From contig JBBQPM010000174.1 in assembly GCA_038217425.1 (NCBI GenBank), forward strand, positions 1 through 14,951: a stretch of DNA of 14,951 bases, written 5' to 3'. The position numbers and the translations under genes are program-made. This DNA comes from JAIEPT01 sp038217425 (GTDB lineage: Bacteria > Planctomycetota > Planctomycetia > Gemmatales > Gemmataceae). This document shows positions 1-6,777 of the stretch, one piece after another. The notes below the pieces were generated by a model. That model was not told the DNA's origin and made no database searches. It saw only the letters and a program-made list of their open reading frames with translations. Within the stretch, counting starts at the first letter, position 1; each line of letters begins with the position of its first letter.

Positions 1-65
1 GGTGCGAGAATGTTCCACTGAGCGTCACTGATGTCGCTGCGATAGGGCTTCCGTGCCGGCGTCAT
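1..65 (-). CDS. IS5-family transposase, N-terminal fragment (cut by window edge)
   Basis: Reading the minus strand from an ATG at 65-63 gives MTPARKPYRSDISDAQWNIL followed by AP, which is the typical start of IS5-type DDE transposases (the RKPY-SD-(I/L)-(S/T)-DAQW opening of the DUF4096-like N-terminal domain). A good ribosome site (AAGGAG) lies 7 bases before the ATG. The protein runs off the window at base 1, so the catalytic DDE residues are not visible and it cannot be said whether the gene is intact. It would catalyse cut-and-paste movement of its own element. The family call rests on the first 22 residues only, but that motif is distinctive. Confidence 0.82.
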   Translation of the reverse strand, partial: MTPARKPYRSDISDAQWNILA

Positions 66-150
66 GACCTGTCTCCTTGTTCAGGTTGTTGCCATAAATT
101 TCTCCACCTGCAATCCTAGCGACATGAGCGGACTCCGGACAGCCAGTTAA
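1..150 (-). mobile_element. Probable terminal part of an IS5-type insertion sequence
   Basis: The transposase start at 65 implies that one end of the element lies a short way beyond it, at higher coordinates. A plausible end is the stretch around 130-146 (GGACTCCGGACAGCCAG), followed by TTAA at 147-150, which fits the YTAR-type target duplication used by part of the IS5 family. The opposite end is outside the window, so neither the terminal inverted repeat nor the duplication can be confirmed. The boundary is inference; the presence of an IS follows from the transposase. Confidence 0.4.
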
Positions 151-166
151 TGACGACGGGAGTAAT

Positions 167-361
167 TCTCTTCGGCCTGTAAGGCCGTCTCCTATAGCCC
201 AGGCCGTGAGGCCTGGGTACGTCGATGTCTGGCGTCGGCCCTGTAAGGGCCGCTCGACAGACGCGTGCGGTCGAGCGGCCCCTTCAGGGCCGATCTAAGC
301 GTTATGTCTTACCCAGGCCTCATGGCCTGGGCTATAAGAGTCGGACCTTCAGGCCAAAATA
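167..361. repeat. Nested palindrome / multi-hairpin repeat, ~195 bp
   Basis: The whole element is an imperfect inverted repeat centred on the ACGCGT at 261-266. The outer arms are 167-219 and 310-361; the inner arms are 236-258 and 270-292 (CGGCCCTGTAAGGGCC against GGCCCCTTCAGGGCCG, 22 of 23 positions pairing). Both pairs share the same centre near 264. Each outer arm also folds on itself: CCCAGGCC-GTGA-GGCCTGGG at 199-218 and CCCAGGCC-TCAT-GGCCTGGG at 312-331. Transcribed or single-stranded, it would form a branched structure. It resembles MITE/BIME-like non-coding repeats; no protein is encoded. Confidence 0.85.
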
Positions 362-503
362 AAGTACGCCGCATTTGAGCCACGAACCTCGACGAAGTCA
401 AAAATCAGCTTCGCCGATTGTGAAAAGTGGCGCTGCCCGCCTAACACTACAGCGATAGAAACTAGCAAGGCGTTGCAGTAACTTCAAATACAGGAAGCAT
501 TTA

Positions 504-612
504 CTCCCCTCTCCCTCCGGGAGAGGGGTTGGGGGTGAGGGGAAAATGGCTCAACTCAATAGCACGGCTATTTCCCCTCACCCCCGCCCCTCTCCCGGTG
601 GGAGAGGGGAGA
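504..612. repeat. G/C-tract paired inverted repeat (REP-like)
   Basis: Arm 504-545 and arm 571-612 are inverted copies with two differences, one of them a one-base indel, around a 25-base centre. Each arm contains its own hairpin, CCCCTCTCCC-tcc-GGGAGAGGGG, followed by a GGGGGTGAGGGG tract. This sequence type (CCCTCTCCC...GGGAGAGGG...GGGGTGAGGG) is widely scattered in intergenic DNA of many bacteria. Its role is unknown; it may act as a transcription end or be a non-autonomous mobile repeat. Confidence 0.8.
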
Positions 613-715
613 AGATAGCGCTGTAGTACTAAGACCCCAGAAAAAACGGCCCAAACTGAATCGGCTTGCGTATGGGGAGGCGTCTGTTCGCAAAATTGGC
701 CGCTGGACGTTCTGT

Positions 716-756
716 TTGACAATGCCCCTTCGAATCGCATGCTCGGTCTTCGAAGG
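716..756 (+). promoter_or_regulatory. Possible promoter and operator-like inverted repeat before the deamidase gene
   Basis: A perfect -35 hexamer TTGACA lies at 716-721. The best -10 at 16 bases spacing is CATGCT (738-743), which is weak. A perfect 8-base inverted repeat, CCTTCGAA (727-734) and TTCGAAGG (749-756), brackets this region; each half holds the palindrome TTCGAA, 20 bases apart. The right half covers the presumed transcription start and runs into the GAAGG of the ribosome site. This could be a repressor operator or, if the transcript starts upstream, a hairpin hiding the ribosome site. Function is inference. Confidence 0.4.
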
Positions 757-764
757 AAACCACC

Positions 765-1523
765 ATGAATCGCTCGCTGAAAAATATCGTGACGACCCTG
801 GCGCTCGCCCTCTTCGCCTCTTCCGCGACTGCTGCCGAACTGAGCCTGGGTCAGGCCCGGTACGTGTTTCAAACGATGGCCGGGCAGCGCGACATCGCCT
901 ATCGCTTCGTGACCGACGGCTGCTTCGCTCGTGCGCATCTCATGTCGCTGCGGATGCAGCGCATGGGCATTCAGCCGGTGAAGGTCTGGTCCTTTCCGCA
1001 CCAAGGCCGACGCATCCGCGTGTCGACGGCCCTGGCGCGTCGGGGATTTGTGGAATGGACCTACCACGTGGCGCCAGCGGTGTTCGTCCGCGTCAATGGG
1101 CGGACGGAGTTGCGGGTCATCGATCCGTCACTGTTTCGGCAGCCGGTGACGGTGGCGGAGTGGGCCGCCAAGCAGAAAAATACCGGCGTCGTCCGCCGAA
1201 CTCGGCTCGGCGAGGCGCCCGTGCTGCCCACCGGCCGACGCGCCCCCGGCAGCGGTTATTGGCCCGGCGGCGATCCCCGTGAAGGCGGCACCGCTCACGC
1301 CCTCAACACCATGCGGCGTTACAAGACCCTTGAGCCGCGCCTGCGTTATGGTTCGTACGCTTCCCTCGAAACGGCGCTCGCGGCGGATCTGGAATATTTC
1401 GAAAACGACTTCGTGGCGCAACTCGGCGGGGCGGCGCTCCCCTTCGACGAAGACAACTGGAGCACGCCGGCCGTCGACCGCGAAACGCAGGGGCTGCTGA
1501 ACCTTTTGTTCACGCCGGAGTAA
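765..1523 (+). CDS. Secreted protein-glutaminase-like deamidase
   Basis: A 252-residue exported protein. Residues 1-24 form a signal peptide (Lys-Arg N-region, TLALALFASSATA core, cleavage likely after TAA/E25). The rest carries motifs of protein-glutaminase, the enzyme known from Chryseobacterium that deamidates glutamine side chains in proteins: DGCFARAH with Cys53, WTYHVA with His101, and RVIDPSLF with Asp120, matching its Cys-His-Asp triad in order and near-identical spacing. Unlike the Chryseobacterium enzyme, no long pro-region separates signal peptide and catalytic Cys, so how activity is held off before export is unclear. Residues 140-252 have no recognised domain. The start is the ATG with AAGGA eight bases upstream. 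It stands alone as a transcription unit between a possible promoter and a strong terminator. Targets are unknown; extracytoplasmic host, prey or self proteins are all possible. The family call is from motif recognition, not a database search. Confidence 0.82.
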   Translation: MNRSLKNIVTTLALALFASSATAAELSLGQARYVFQTMAGQRDIAYRFVTDGCFARAHLMSLRMQRMGIQPVKVWSFPHQGRRIRVSTALARRGFVEWTYHVAPAVFVRVNGRTELRVIDPSLFRQPVTVAEWAAKQKNTGVVRRTRLGEAPVLPTGRRAPGSGYWPGGDPREGGTAHALNTMRRYKTLEPRLRYGSYASLETALAADLEYFENDFVAQLGGAALPFDEDNWSTPAVDRETQGLLNLLFTPE

Positions 1524-1532
1524 CTTTTTAAG

Positions 1533-1570
1533 GCGAGCGGGGGACATCAGTCTCCCGCCCGCTTTTTTTT
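1533..1570 (+). terminator. Intrinsic terminator after the deamidase gene
   Basis: A GC-rich stem (GCGAGCGGGGGAC pairing with GTCTCCCGCCCGC, one mismatch and one G-U) with a very short loop is followed directly by eight T. It begins about ten bases after the TAA stop and separates this gene from the convergent VOC gene. The other strand lacks a good T tract, so it mainly serves the plus strand. Confidence 0.85.
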
Positions 1571-1573
1571 GGC

Positions 1574-2050
1574 TTACGGCGCCTGGGCGAACGCTTCCTT
1601 CATCCCGGCCTGCATCTGTTCCGGCGTCAGATCCTTGATGTGCGTCGCGAACGACCAGCAGTGCCCGAAGGGATCGGTGACGACGCCATAGCGGTCGCCC
1701 CAGAACATGTCCATCGCCGGCATCTTGATCGTCGCGCCGGCGTCGACCGCACGCTGGATCGCAGCGTCGCAATTCTCGACGTACCGGTGAATCGTCACCG
1801 GCGTCCCCTTCAGCGCCTTGGGCGACTGCGCGTTCCCGCCGCAATACTCCGGAAAGTCGTCCGCGAGAAACAGAAAGCTCACGCCGATCCGCAAAGCCGC
1901 GTGCAGGATCCGGCCGTCCGGCGCCGGCATCACCATGATCTCCTGGGCGCCGAGCGCCTTCTGGTAAAACTTGACGGCCTCGGCACACGGGTCGCACACC
2001 AGGTGCGGAATCAAGTGCTCGTGCCCCTTGGGAATCGGTTCGGTACTCAT
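1574..2050 (-). CDS. VOC-fold (glyoxalase/PhnB-like) protein
   Basis: A 158-residue soluble protein of the vicinal oxygen chelate superfamily, PhnB-like branch. It shows the two beta-alpha-beta modules of the fold: HLVCDPCAEAVKFYQKALGA at 16-35, and WGDRYGVVTDPFGHCW at 117-132, the usual C-terminal signature. Members of this branch are mostly of unknown substrate and are often annotated as glyoxalase or bleomycin-resistance-like; a specific reaction cannot be given. The ATG is preceded by AGGAG eight bases upstream. It lies 38 bases after a second VOC gene on the same strand, so the two are probably co-transcribed. Confidence 0.88.
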   Translation of the reverse strand: MSTEPIPKGHEHLIPHLVCDPCAEAVKFYQKALGAQEIMVMPAPDGRILHAALRIGVSFLFLADDFPEYCGGNAQSPKALKGTPVTIHRYVENCDAAIQRAVDAGATIKMPAMDMFWGDRYGVVTDPFGHCWSFATHIKDLTPEQMQAGMKEAFAQAP

Positions 2051-2088
2051 GGTCAGTCTCCTTTAGGTAAGATGGTGAATCGTAACGT

Positions 2089-2562
2089 TTACTCGGCCGC
2101 CTGCTGCAACGCGCGGATGTCGAGCTTCTTCATGCCGAACATCGCCTGCATGACGCGCTGCGATTTCTCCGGGTTGGCCCCGCCGAGTAGCTGCGGCAGC
2201 ACCGTCGGCACGATCTGCCAGGAAAGCCCGAACTTGTCCTTGAGCCAACCGCACTGGACCTCGGCTCCCCCCGCGGTGAGTTTTTCCCAGTAGTGATCGA
2301 CTTCGTTCTGGGTTTCGCAGTTGACGACGAAGGAGACGGCCTCGGTGAATTGGAAGATCGGCCCGCCGTTGAGGGCGACGAACGATTGCCCTTGGAGTTG
2401 GAATTCGACGGTCATCACGGAGCCTTCGGGCCCAGGGCCGGCTTTGCCGTAGCGGGTGACTTTGCCGACGCTGGAGTTGGGGAAGATCGAGGCGTAAAAT
2501 CGGGCCGCCTCCTCGGCCTGGGAGTCAAACCAGAGGAAGGGGGTGATTTTCGGCACGGACAT
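2089..2562 (-). CDS. VOC-fold protein, 3-demethylubiquinone-9 3-methyltransferase-like (PhnB) family
   Basis: A 157-residue protein beginning MSVPKITPFLWFDSQAEEAA, followed by RFYASIFPNS, which is the opening of the family named after 3-demethylubiquinone 3-methyltransferase. That name is historical; these proteins are VOC-fold dimers of unproven activity. FVALNGGPIF (61-70), SFVVNCETQNEVDHYW (77-92) and the closing GLSWQIVPTVLPQLL (112-126) are also typical. The ATG at 2562 was chosen because AAGGAG sits seven bases before it and the conserved domain starts at residue 5; longer versions (ATG at 2580 or 2616) add a non-conserved tail. It is upstream partner of the adjacent VOC gene. Confidence 0.88.
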   Translation of the reverse strand: MSVPKITPFLWFDSQAEEAARFYASIFPNSSVGKVTRYGKAGPGPEGSVMTVEFQLQGQSFVALNGGPIFQFTEAVSFVVNCETQNEVDHYWEKLTAGGAEVQCGWLKDKFGLSWQIVPTVLPQLLGGANPEKSQRVMQAMFGMKKLDIRALQQAAE

Positions 2563-2690
2563 GCGGGGACTCCTTCGCATTACAAGGGAGCGAGTCACGA
2601 AGGCGAGGGCCTTCACACCCCATTAGTCGAACGAAGCGGGGGCGAATCGACAAGTGCCGGGAAAAAAAGCGCGGAGAGATTGGGAAATTT

Positions 2691-5600
2691 TCAGGGCAGC
2701 GTCGCGTTCCACACGAACGCCTGGGCGCCGCCCGATATCGCGGAGCTGGCACTGCTAAAGATCCGTTGGCCGTCGGCGCTAAAATGGACGCTGGTGACAG
2801 GCGCGGTGTGGCCCTTGAGCGTCATGGTTTCAAAGCCGGAAGCGGCGTCCCAGACGCGGACAGTGCGGTCGGCGCCGCCGGTGGCAATGCGTTTGCCATC
2901 TTCGCTGAGCGCGATGCAAAGGACGCCTTTGGTGTGCCCCGCGAGATCGCGGAGGAGGCTCCCCTCGTTCGCGTCGTAGATTTTTATGATCGAGGCAGAG
3001 CTGCCGACGGCAATCCAGTCGCTTCTGGCGCCGAAGGCAACGCAATGGATGCCTGGGTCATGGTCCCCGAAGTCGCGAATTTCGGCGCCGTTTTCTGCAT
3101 TCCAGATTTTCACCTGGCTTCGTTCACCGAGCGAGCCGGCGCCGCTGACGATTTTCTTGCCGTCGCGGCTAAAGGCGAGGCAGCGAATGCCGAGTTTGTG
3201 TACCTTGAACTCAGCGACGACCTTGCGAGAATCGGCGGCGCATATCTTGACGACGCCATCGACGCAGCCGTAGGCGATTCGCTTATTATCGGGGCTAAAG
3301 GCAACGCAGACGACTTCCCGGGCGTGTTCTTCCAGGGGGCCGACTTCGTCGCCGGTGGCCGCGTTCCAGATTTTTACGACGCCCCGTTCGGTGTCGAAGT
3401 CGTTCGGGGCTTCCGGAGGACGCCGGCCGCCGCAGACGATGTAGGTGCCGCAATCGCTGAAACACGCGCAGCGCACTCCATTCGTCTTGCCTTTGAGGAG
3501 GCCGATCTTGGCGTTGGTATTGGCATCCCAGATTTCCAACTCGGCGCCGGGAGCGTCGGCCACGATCCACCTGCCTGCGCCGCACAGTGCGAGACTTTTT
3601 ACTTTCGTGGGTTCCTGCCGCGGATTCTTGGATACATCCCACAGCTTGACGGTCCGGTCGGCACTCGCGCTGACGATCCGATTGCCGTCGGCGGCCAGCG
3701 CTGCGGCGACAACGGCGCCGGTATGCCCCTTGAGCGTATGGAGTTCCATGCCCAAAATCGCAGACCAAACCTTGACCGTCCCGTCGACGCTGCTGCTGAC
3801 GATGCGCTGGCCGTCCGGGTCCAGGCTGAAGGCGACGCTTTTCACAGGGCCCTTGTGCCCTGGAAATTCGCGGAGGAACGCCCCTGTCTCCGAGTTCCAC
3901 ATCTTGACCCGTCGGTCGGAGCCGCCCGTAAGAAGGCGCTCCCCGTCGGGGCTGAAGGCGACGCTTTCGACTCCGTACGCATCCGCGCTAAAGCTCTTAC
4001 CGATGGCGACGCCGGCGGCCGCATCCCAGACTATGACCGTTCCTTCGTCGCTGCCGGTGACGAATCGCTTGCTGTCGCTGCTAAAAGCGATGGCTGGGAC
4101 GGCTCTCCCGTGCGTCAAGACGTGGTGGTATTCGAAGGTCTGAGCGCTCCAAATCGTCACCGTCGCGGCCGTCGCGGTCTCCTGGGCTTCATTCTCGACC
4201 AATCCTCGCGCCATGCCGCTGACGATCCATTTTCCGTCGGCGCTGACGGCGACGGCTCGGACGGGAAAAAGATGCGGGAGCGAGTCGATTTCACGGCGCG
4301 TGGCGAAATCCCACACCTTCACCGTACGATCCTCGCTGGCGCTGAAGAGGCGCGTCCCATCGACGCTGAAACAGACGCAGTGGACGTGACCTTGATGTCC
4401 TCGCAGTTTCGCGACCTCCCGAAGCGACGTCGCATCCCACACGACGACGTCGCCGTCTTCGCAACCGCTGACGATCCATTTGCCGTCGACGCTAAACGCG
4501 GCGTGGCCGACGGGCGCGGCATGAGTGAGGGTCTTTTGGTTCTTGTTGAACAAGGCTCGGAGGTATTTGTACTCCCAGCCGCGAAAGTCCTCACGCGTGT
4601 CTTCGAGAATCTTGTAGGCAAGCTCCACGTCATTGTCTTCGTACGCCGCATTCGACACAGATATCTGCGTAGCATAAAGTTGCCATTCGGACTTGAGCTG
4701 CGCCTTCCTGGCCTCTTGCTTACTTTTACGAGCTTCCTCCAGCTGGTGTTCCAGTTGCTGGCTGGTCCAGAGCAACTTCGCGGTCAGAACCCAGGAAACC
4801 AGGGAGCCGACCACGAGAAGCAGGCCGATCACGCTCGCTTGCAGCGCGGGCGTAGGATTGCGCTTGCACCACCTCCAGACGCGTTCGAGGCTCCCCGTCG
4901 GACGCCCGTGGATCGGTTCGTGGTTCAAGAATCGCTGGACATCGTCTGCTAACTCGCCGGCGCTGGCGTAACGCTTGTTCGGCTCCTTGTGCAGACACTT
5001 GAGACAGATCGTTTCCAGATCGCGCGGCACCTTGGGTCGAAGGCGCCGCGGCGAGACCGGTTCCTGCGTGCGGACCTGGTCCAGCACTTCCAGCGTCGTC
5101 GCTCCGCGAAACGGCGGCGAGCCGACCAACATCTGGTAAAGGATCGCGCCCAGTCCGTAAACGTCGGTCGCCCGGCTGACTTCCTTGATGCCCCCGGTCG
5201 CCTGTTCGGGAGCCATGTAGCTGGGGGTGCCCATGACCATGCCGGTTTGCGTGAGGCCCGGCTCATCGAGTTTTTTCGCCAGGCCGAAGTCGGTCAGCTT
5301 GAGCGTGCCGCTCTCGGTGAGGAGCACGTTGGCCGGCTTGAGGTCGCGGTGAATGATTTTTCGTTCATGCGCGGCGGCGACAGCCTGGGCGATCTGCAAC
5401 GTCCAGCGCGCCGCCTCCAGCGGATCGGCGGGTTGGCCCTTCAGGTGGCTCGCCAGGTTGCCGCCCTCGCAGTATTCAAGCGCCAGGAAGGAATGGGCGC
5501 CATGCTCGCCAATCTCGAAGATTTGCACGATGTTGGGATGCTGGAGTTGCGCCGCCGCCTCGGCCTCGGCGCGGAAACGCGCCAGCGACTCCGCGTGTCG

Positions 5601-5987
5601 ATCGAGGCCGGCGCCGATCATCTTGAGTGCGACGACTCGGCCCAGCTTCAGGTGTCGAGCCTTGTAGACGACGCCCATCCCGCCGCTGCCCAGTTTTCCA
5701 AGCAGCGCATAGCCAGGGACGTCGGGCAGACGCTCCGAGGGTTCTGCCGCCGGGTCGCCCTCCGCGCGCGTGACTTGATTGCCGAGATGGTCCGCGTGAC
5801 CGCCACGGTCGGCTTGCATCGGCGGAGGCGGCATGAACTTCGAATCGGCCGAACGCACCAGTCGATCGACTCGGCTTTGACATTCCGCACATTGATCCAG
5901 GTGCGTCGCCGCCGCGTGACGCGCCGGTTCCTCCAGCTGGGCGCCGAGAAATGCCAACCAGTCGTGATCGGAGGGGCACGGCTTCAT
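2691..5987 (-). CDS. Membrane Ser/Thr protein kinase with N-terminal zinc-finger-like motif and 14 WD40 blades
   Basis: A 1098-residue Hanks-type kinase. Residues 1-45 hold an anti-sigma-like zinc motif (H29-x3-C33-x2-C36). The kinase domain (~91-360) is complete: glycine loop GKLGSGGMGVVY (97-108), Lys122, HRDLKPAN (213-220) with Asp215, DFG (233-235), APE (259-261). One membrane helix at ~383-405 is followed by a Lys/Glu-rich coiled coil and a linker with RGWEYKYLRAL (469-479). The rest is 14 WD40 blades (repeat-end W at 517, 559, 613, 654, 697, 741, 783, 820, 874, 962, 1046, 1093; C916 and Y1004 in the remaining two), enough for two seven-bladed propellers, predicted outside the cytoplasm. 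The start is the ATG overlapping the sigma stop (TGATG); upstream in-frame starts lie inside the sigma gene. Such ECF-kinase pairs are known in planctomycetes; the kinase probably controls that sigma factor in response to a ligand bound by the propellers (inference). Confidence 0.94.
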   Translation of the reverse strand: MKPCPSDHDWLAFLGAQLEEPARHAAATHLDQCAECQSRVDRLVRSADSKFMPPPPMQADRGGHADHLGNQVTRAEGDPAAEPSERLPDVPGYALLGKLGSGGMGVVYKARHLKLGRVVALKMIGAGLDRHAESLARFRAEAEAAAQLQHPNIVQIFEIGEHGAHSFLALEYCEGGNLASHLKGQPADPLEAARWTLQIAQAVAAAHERKIIHRDLKPANVLLTESGTLKLTDFGLAKKLDEPGLTQTGMVMGTPSYMAPEQATGGIKEVSRATDVYGLGAILYQMLVGSPPFRGATTLEVLDQVRTQEPVSPRRLRPKVPRDLETICLKCLHKEPNKRYASAGELADDVQRFLNHEPIHGRPTGSLERVWRWCKRNPTPALQASVIGLLLVVGSLVSWVLTAKLLWTSQQLEHQLEEARKSKQEARKAQLKSEWQLYATQISVSNAAYEDNDVELAYKILEDTREDFRGWEYKYLRALFNKNQKTLTHAAPVGHAAFSVDGKWIVSGCEDGDVVVWDATSLREVAKLRGHQGHVHCVCFSVDGTRLFSASEDRTVKVWDFATRREIDSLPHLFPVRAVAVSADGKWIVSGMARGLVENEAQETATAATVTIWSAQTFEYHHVLTHGRAVPAIAFSSDSKRFVTGSDEGTVIVWDAAAGVAIGKSFSADAYGVESVAFSPDGERLLTGGSDRRVKMWNSETGAFLREFPGHKGPVKSVAFSLDPDGQRIVSSSVDGTVKVWSAILGMELHTLKGHTGAVVAAALAADGNRIVSASADRTVKLWDVSKNPRQEPTKVKSLALCGAGRWIVADAPGAELEIWDANTNAKIGLLKGKTNGVRCACFSDCGTYIVCGGRRPPEAPNDFDTERGVVKIWNAATGDEVGPLEEHAREVVCVAFSPDNKRIAYGCVDGVVKICAADSRKVVAEFKVHKLGIRCLAFSRDGKKIVSGAGSLGERSQVKIWNAENGAEIRDFGDHDPGIHCVAFGARSDWIAVGSSASIIKIYDANEGSLLRDLAGHTKGVLCIALSEDGKRIATGGADRTVRVWDAASGFETMTLKGHTAPVTSVHFSADGQRIFSSASSAISGGAQAFVWNATLP

Positions 5988-6643
5988 CACGGCTCGTGGG
6001 TTTCGAGTTCCTGGATCTCCGCGCGTACGTCTTGACGCACCCGATAGGCCGCCTGATTCACCGCCGAGAATGACATCTGCAGCGCCTCGGCCACCTTCAC
6101 CGTGGGCAAATCGAGAATGCACGTCTGCCAAAAGGATTGCCAGGCGTTGGAGGATTCGCCCTTGCGCTCCTTCACCCGTGCCAGGGCGAGTTCGAGGTGA
6201 CGTTGCTTGCGCTCGAGGGGTTCGTTCATGGAATTGACGAGATCGTCGACCGCGTCGGGCGCTTCCATGATCTGCTGAAACGCGACGCTATCGCCAGCCG
6301 CCCAATCCCCGGGCCGGCGCTGTCGGGCGCGAAAGTGATTGCAAATCTCGTTGTGCACCACCCGCTTGAGCCAACCGCGAAAGCCTCGCTCCGGATCGTA
6401 TGCAAAATTGCCCAGCGAGCGCATCAAGCTCATGAGCACCAACTGAATCACGTCGTCGGCGTCGACCGGCGCCAACCCCTTGCGCTGCGCCCAGACGCGA
6501 ATCATCGGCTGATACGACTGAAAGAATTGTTGCCACGCGCCATCGTCGGCGGAACTGCGCAGTCGAACGATCAGGCTCGCACGCGTCGGCATTTCAAAGG
6601 CAGGTTCCATGGCGACTTGGACCCCCGGAATGACGTTTCGCAC
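5987..6643 (-). CDS. ECF RNA polymerase sigma factor, planctomycete kinase-linked type
   Basis: A 218-residue sigma-70 family protein. Region 2 covers about residues 34-105 (AWQQFFQSYQPMIRVWAQRK, the acidic DADDVIQLVLMSLM, and FRGWLKRVVHNEICNHFRAR for -10 recognition). Region 4 covers about 155-215, ending in the helix-turn-helix LPTVKVAEALQMSFSAVNQA-AYRVR. MPTRASLIVRLR at 18-29 is the usual beginning of this planctomycete subgroup, so the true start may be ATG at 6610 or 6592; GTG at 6643 is given because AGGGGAG lies just before it. The stop overlaps the kinase start by one base (TGATG), implying translational coupling. No separate anti-sigma gene is present here. Confidence 0.92.
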   Translation of the reverse strand: MRNVIPGVQVAMEPAFEMPTRASLIVRLRSSADDGAWQQFFQSYQPMIRVWAQRKGLAPVDADDVIQLVLMSLMRSLGNFAYDPERGFRGWLKRVVHNEICNHFRARQRRPGDWAAGDSVAFQQIMEAPDAVDDLVNSMNEPLERKQRHLELALARVKERKGESSNAWQSFWQTCILDLPTVKVAEALQMSFSAVNQAAYRVRQDVRAEIQELETHEP

Positions 6644-6777
6644 GATTCTCCCCTAGATCCCCCGATTCGGCAAGCAAAAAATTTCCGTTATGTTCGAGGT
6701 TCCCCGGCGTACTTCTTGGCGAGAAGGAAATCATGTCGGTCTCCTTCACAACCGCCAACCTCAACCGGAGATGCATC

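Larger units (their letters stand above)
66..764. other. Gene-free, repeat-rich intergenic strip
   Basis: About 700 bases without a supportable gene. It holds the presumed IS end (to ~150), a nested palindrome (167-361), about 140 bases in which nothing is recognisable (362-503), a second paired inverted repeat (504-612), and a leader with a possible promoter (716-756) in front of the deamidase gene. Open frames here are translations of the repeats: the minus-strand frame gives the PLTPNPSPGGRGE-type peptide that is well known as an annotation artefact of such repeats. Confidence 0.7.

Noticed and set aside
501..1067. Minus-strand open frame of 188 codons
   Set aside because: It translates the G-tract repeat (giving the PLTPNPSPGGRGE artefact peptide) and then the antisense of the deamidase gene.
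1128..1997. Minus-strand open frame of 289 codons between the deamidase and VOC genes
   Set aside because: It overlaps both well-supported genes in other frames and crosses the terminator; no domain seen.
2766..4952. Plus-strand open frame of 728 codons opposite the kinase gene
   Set aside because: It is antisense to the WD40 region; its repetitive composition mirrors the WD40 repeats, and it has no ribosome site or recognisable domain.
6699..6704. GGAACC on the minus strand upstream of the kinase-linked sigma gene, as an ECF autoregulatory -35
   Set aside because: No matching -10 element at 16-17 bases; the motif alone is too short to support.
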